Source: Burkholderia sp. Bp8992
GTDB lineage: Bacteria > Pseudomonadota > Gammaproteobacteria > Burkholderiales > Burkholderiaceae
Length of the DNA stretch: 64,000 bases
Assembly: GCF_003853705.1 (NCBI RefSeq)
Contig: NZ_QTQI01000004.1
Location: 62,001-126,000, forward strand
Direction of reading: 5' to 3'
The notes beneath the pieces are model-generated. The model had not been told where the DNA came from. It worked only from the letters and a program-made list of their open reading frames with translations, and did no database searches. Within the stretch, counting starts at the first letter, position 1. Every line of letters starts with the position of its first letter. Made by a program: the position numbers and the translations under genes. Shown here one piece after another: positions 63,886 to 64,000 of the stretch.

Positions 63886-64000
63886 ATGAACAATATCCGC
63901 CTGTCATCCATGTTGATTCCGGCGCTGTGCGCGTCGCTGCTCGCATCGAGCGTCGCGCTCGCCGACGGCAACGGGCCGCCCTCCTACGTCGAAGGCAACC
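63886..64000 (+). CDS. N-terminal fragment of a secreted protein
   Basis: A clear signal peptide, MNNIRLSSMLIPALCASLLA (continuing SSVALA before DGNG), is followed by the first residues of a mature protein (DGNGPPSYVEGN) cut by the window end. The start is preceded by GGAGACTCG. The family cannot be told from 38 residues. Confidence 0.6.
   Translation, partial: MNNIRLSSMLIPALCASLLASSVALADGNGPPSYVEGN

Overview
The window is high-GC, densely coded bacterial chromosome of the genus Burkholderia, most likely the Burkholderia cepacia complex and its main chromosome. Evidence for this is the OpcP-type trimeric porin, the fused glucokinase-HexR protein, the RibB with a decayed GTP cyclohydrolase II half, the AlkB hydroxylase, and the order of housekeeping blocks (gmk-rpoZ-spoT with yicC/rph, minCDE, ftsK-lolA-rarA-serS next to trxB, ribD-ribE-ribB-ribH-nusB). 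I see no prophage, insertion sequence, CRISPR array or replication origin.

Layout. 1-5.3 kb: a gene fragment, a secreted chorismate mutase, an exonuclease/GIY-YIG fusion, a cold-shock protein, a small protein behind an FNR/Anr-like box, a candidate three-hairpin small RNA, a porin and greB. 5.4-13 kb: two identical tRNA-Arg genes, the stringent-response operon yicC-gmk-rpoZ-spoT (minus), then rph-rdgB-hemW (plus) and tRNA-Ser(UGA). 13-20 kb: small secreted proteins and lipoproteins, an MHS-type transporter, a tiny membrane protein, waaC and a ClC chloride transporter. 20-26 kb: minCDE, a GNAT acetyltransferase, alkB and a chemoreceptor. 26-35.9 kb: tRNA-Ser(CGA), serS, rarA, lolA and ftsK (minus); trxB, an Smr protein and a TRIC-type membrane protein (plus).

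36-45 kb is a carbohydrate module. A four-gene sugar ABC importer (minus) is divergent from zwf-pgl-glk/hexR (plus). The shared upstream region holds a perfect 19-bp palindrome of HexR type that overlaps a -10 element on each strand. This suggests that the HexR half of the fusion controls both glucose uptake and its entry into the Entner-Doudoroff route.

45.3-46.3 kb is a small, less GC-rich insertion carrying a type VI secretion amidase effector (Tae4) and its immunity protein (Tai4), with no secretion genes nearby. 46.4-56 kb: a Bcr/CflA efflux pump, an EVE-like protein, hemL, and the riboflavin genes with nusB and an aminotransferase. 56-64 kb: a lytic transglycosylase with a long structured leader, ubiD, a LysE-type exporter, a proline/tyrosine-rich secreted protein, a DUF2520 protein, yggT, DUF190, crcB and a truncated secreted protein at the window edge.

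The best candidates for something undescribed are the small RNA at 2977-3060 (minus), the attenuated leader upstream of the transglycosylase, the anaerobic-type box before the 88-residue protein, and the divergent HexR switch. All regulatory and RNA calls come from reading the sequence and are untested.
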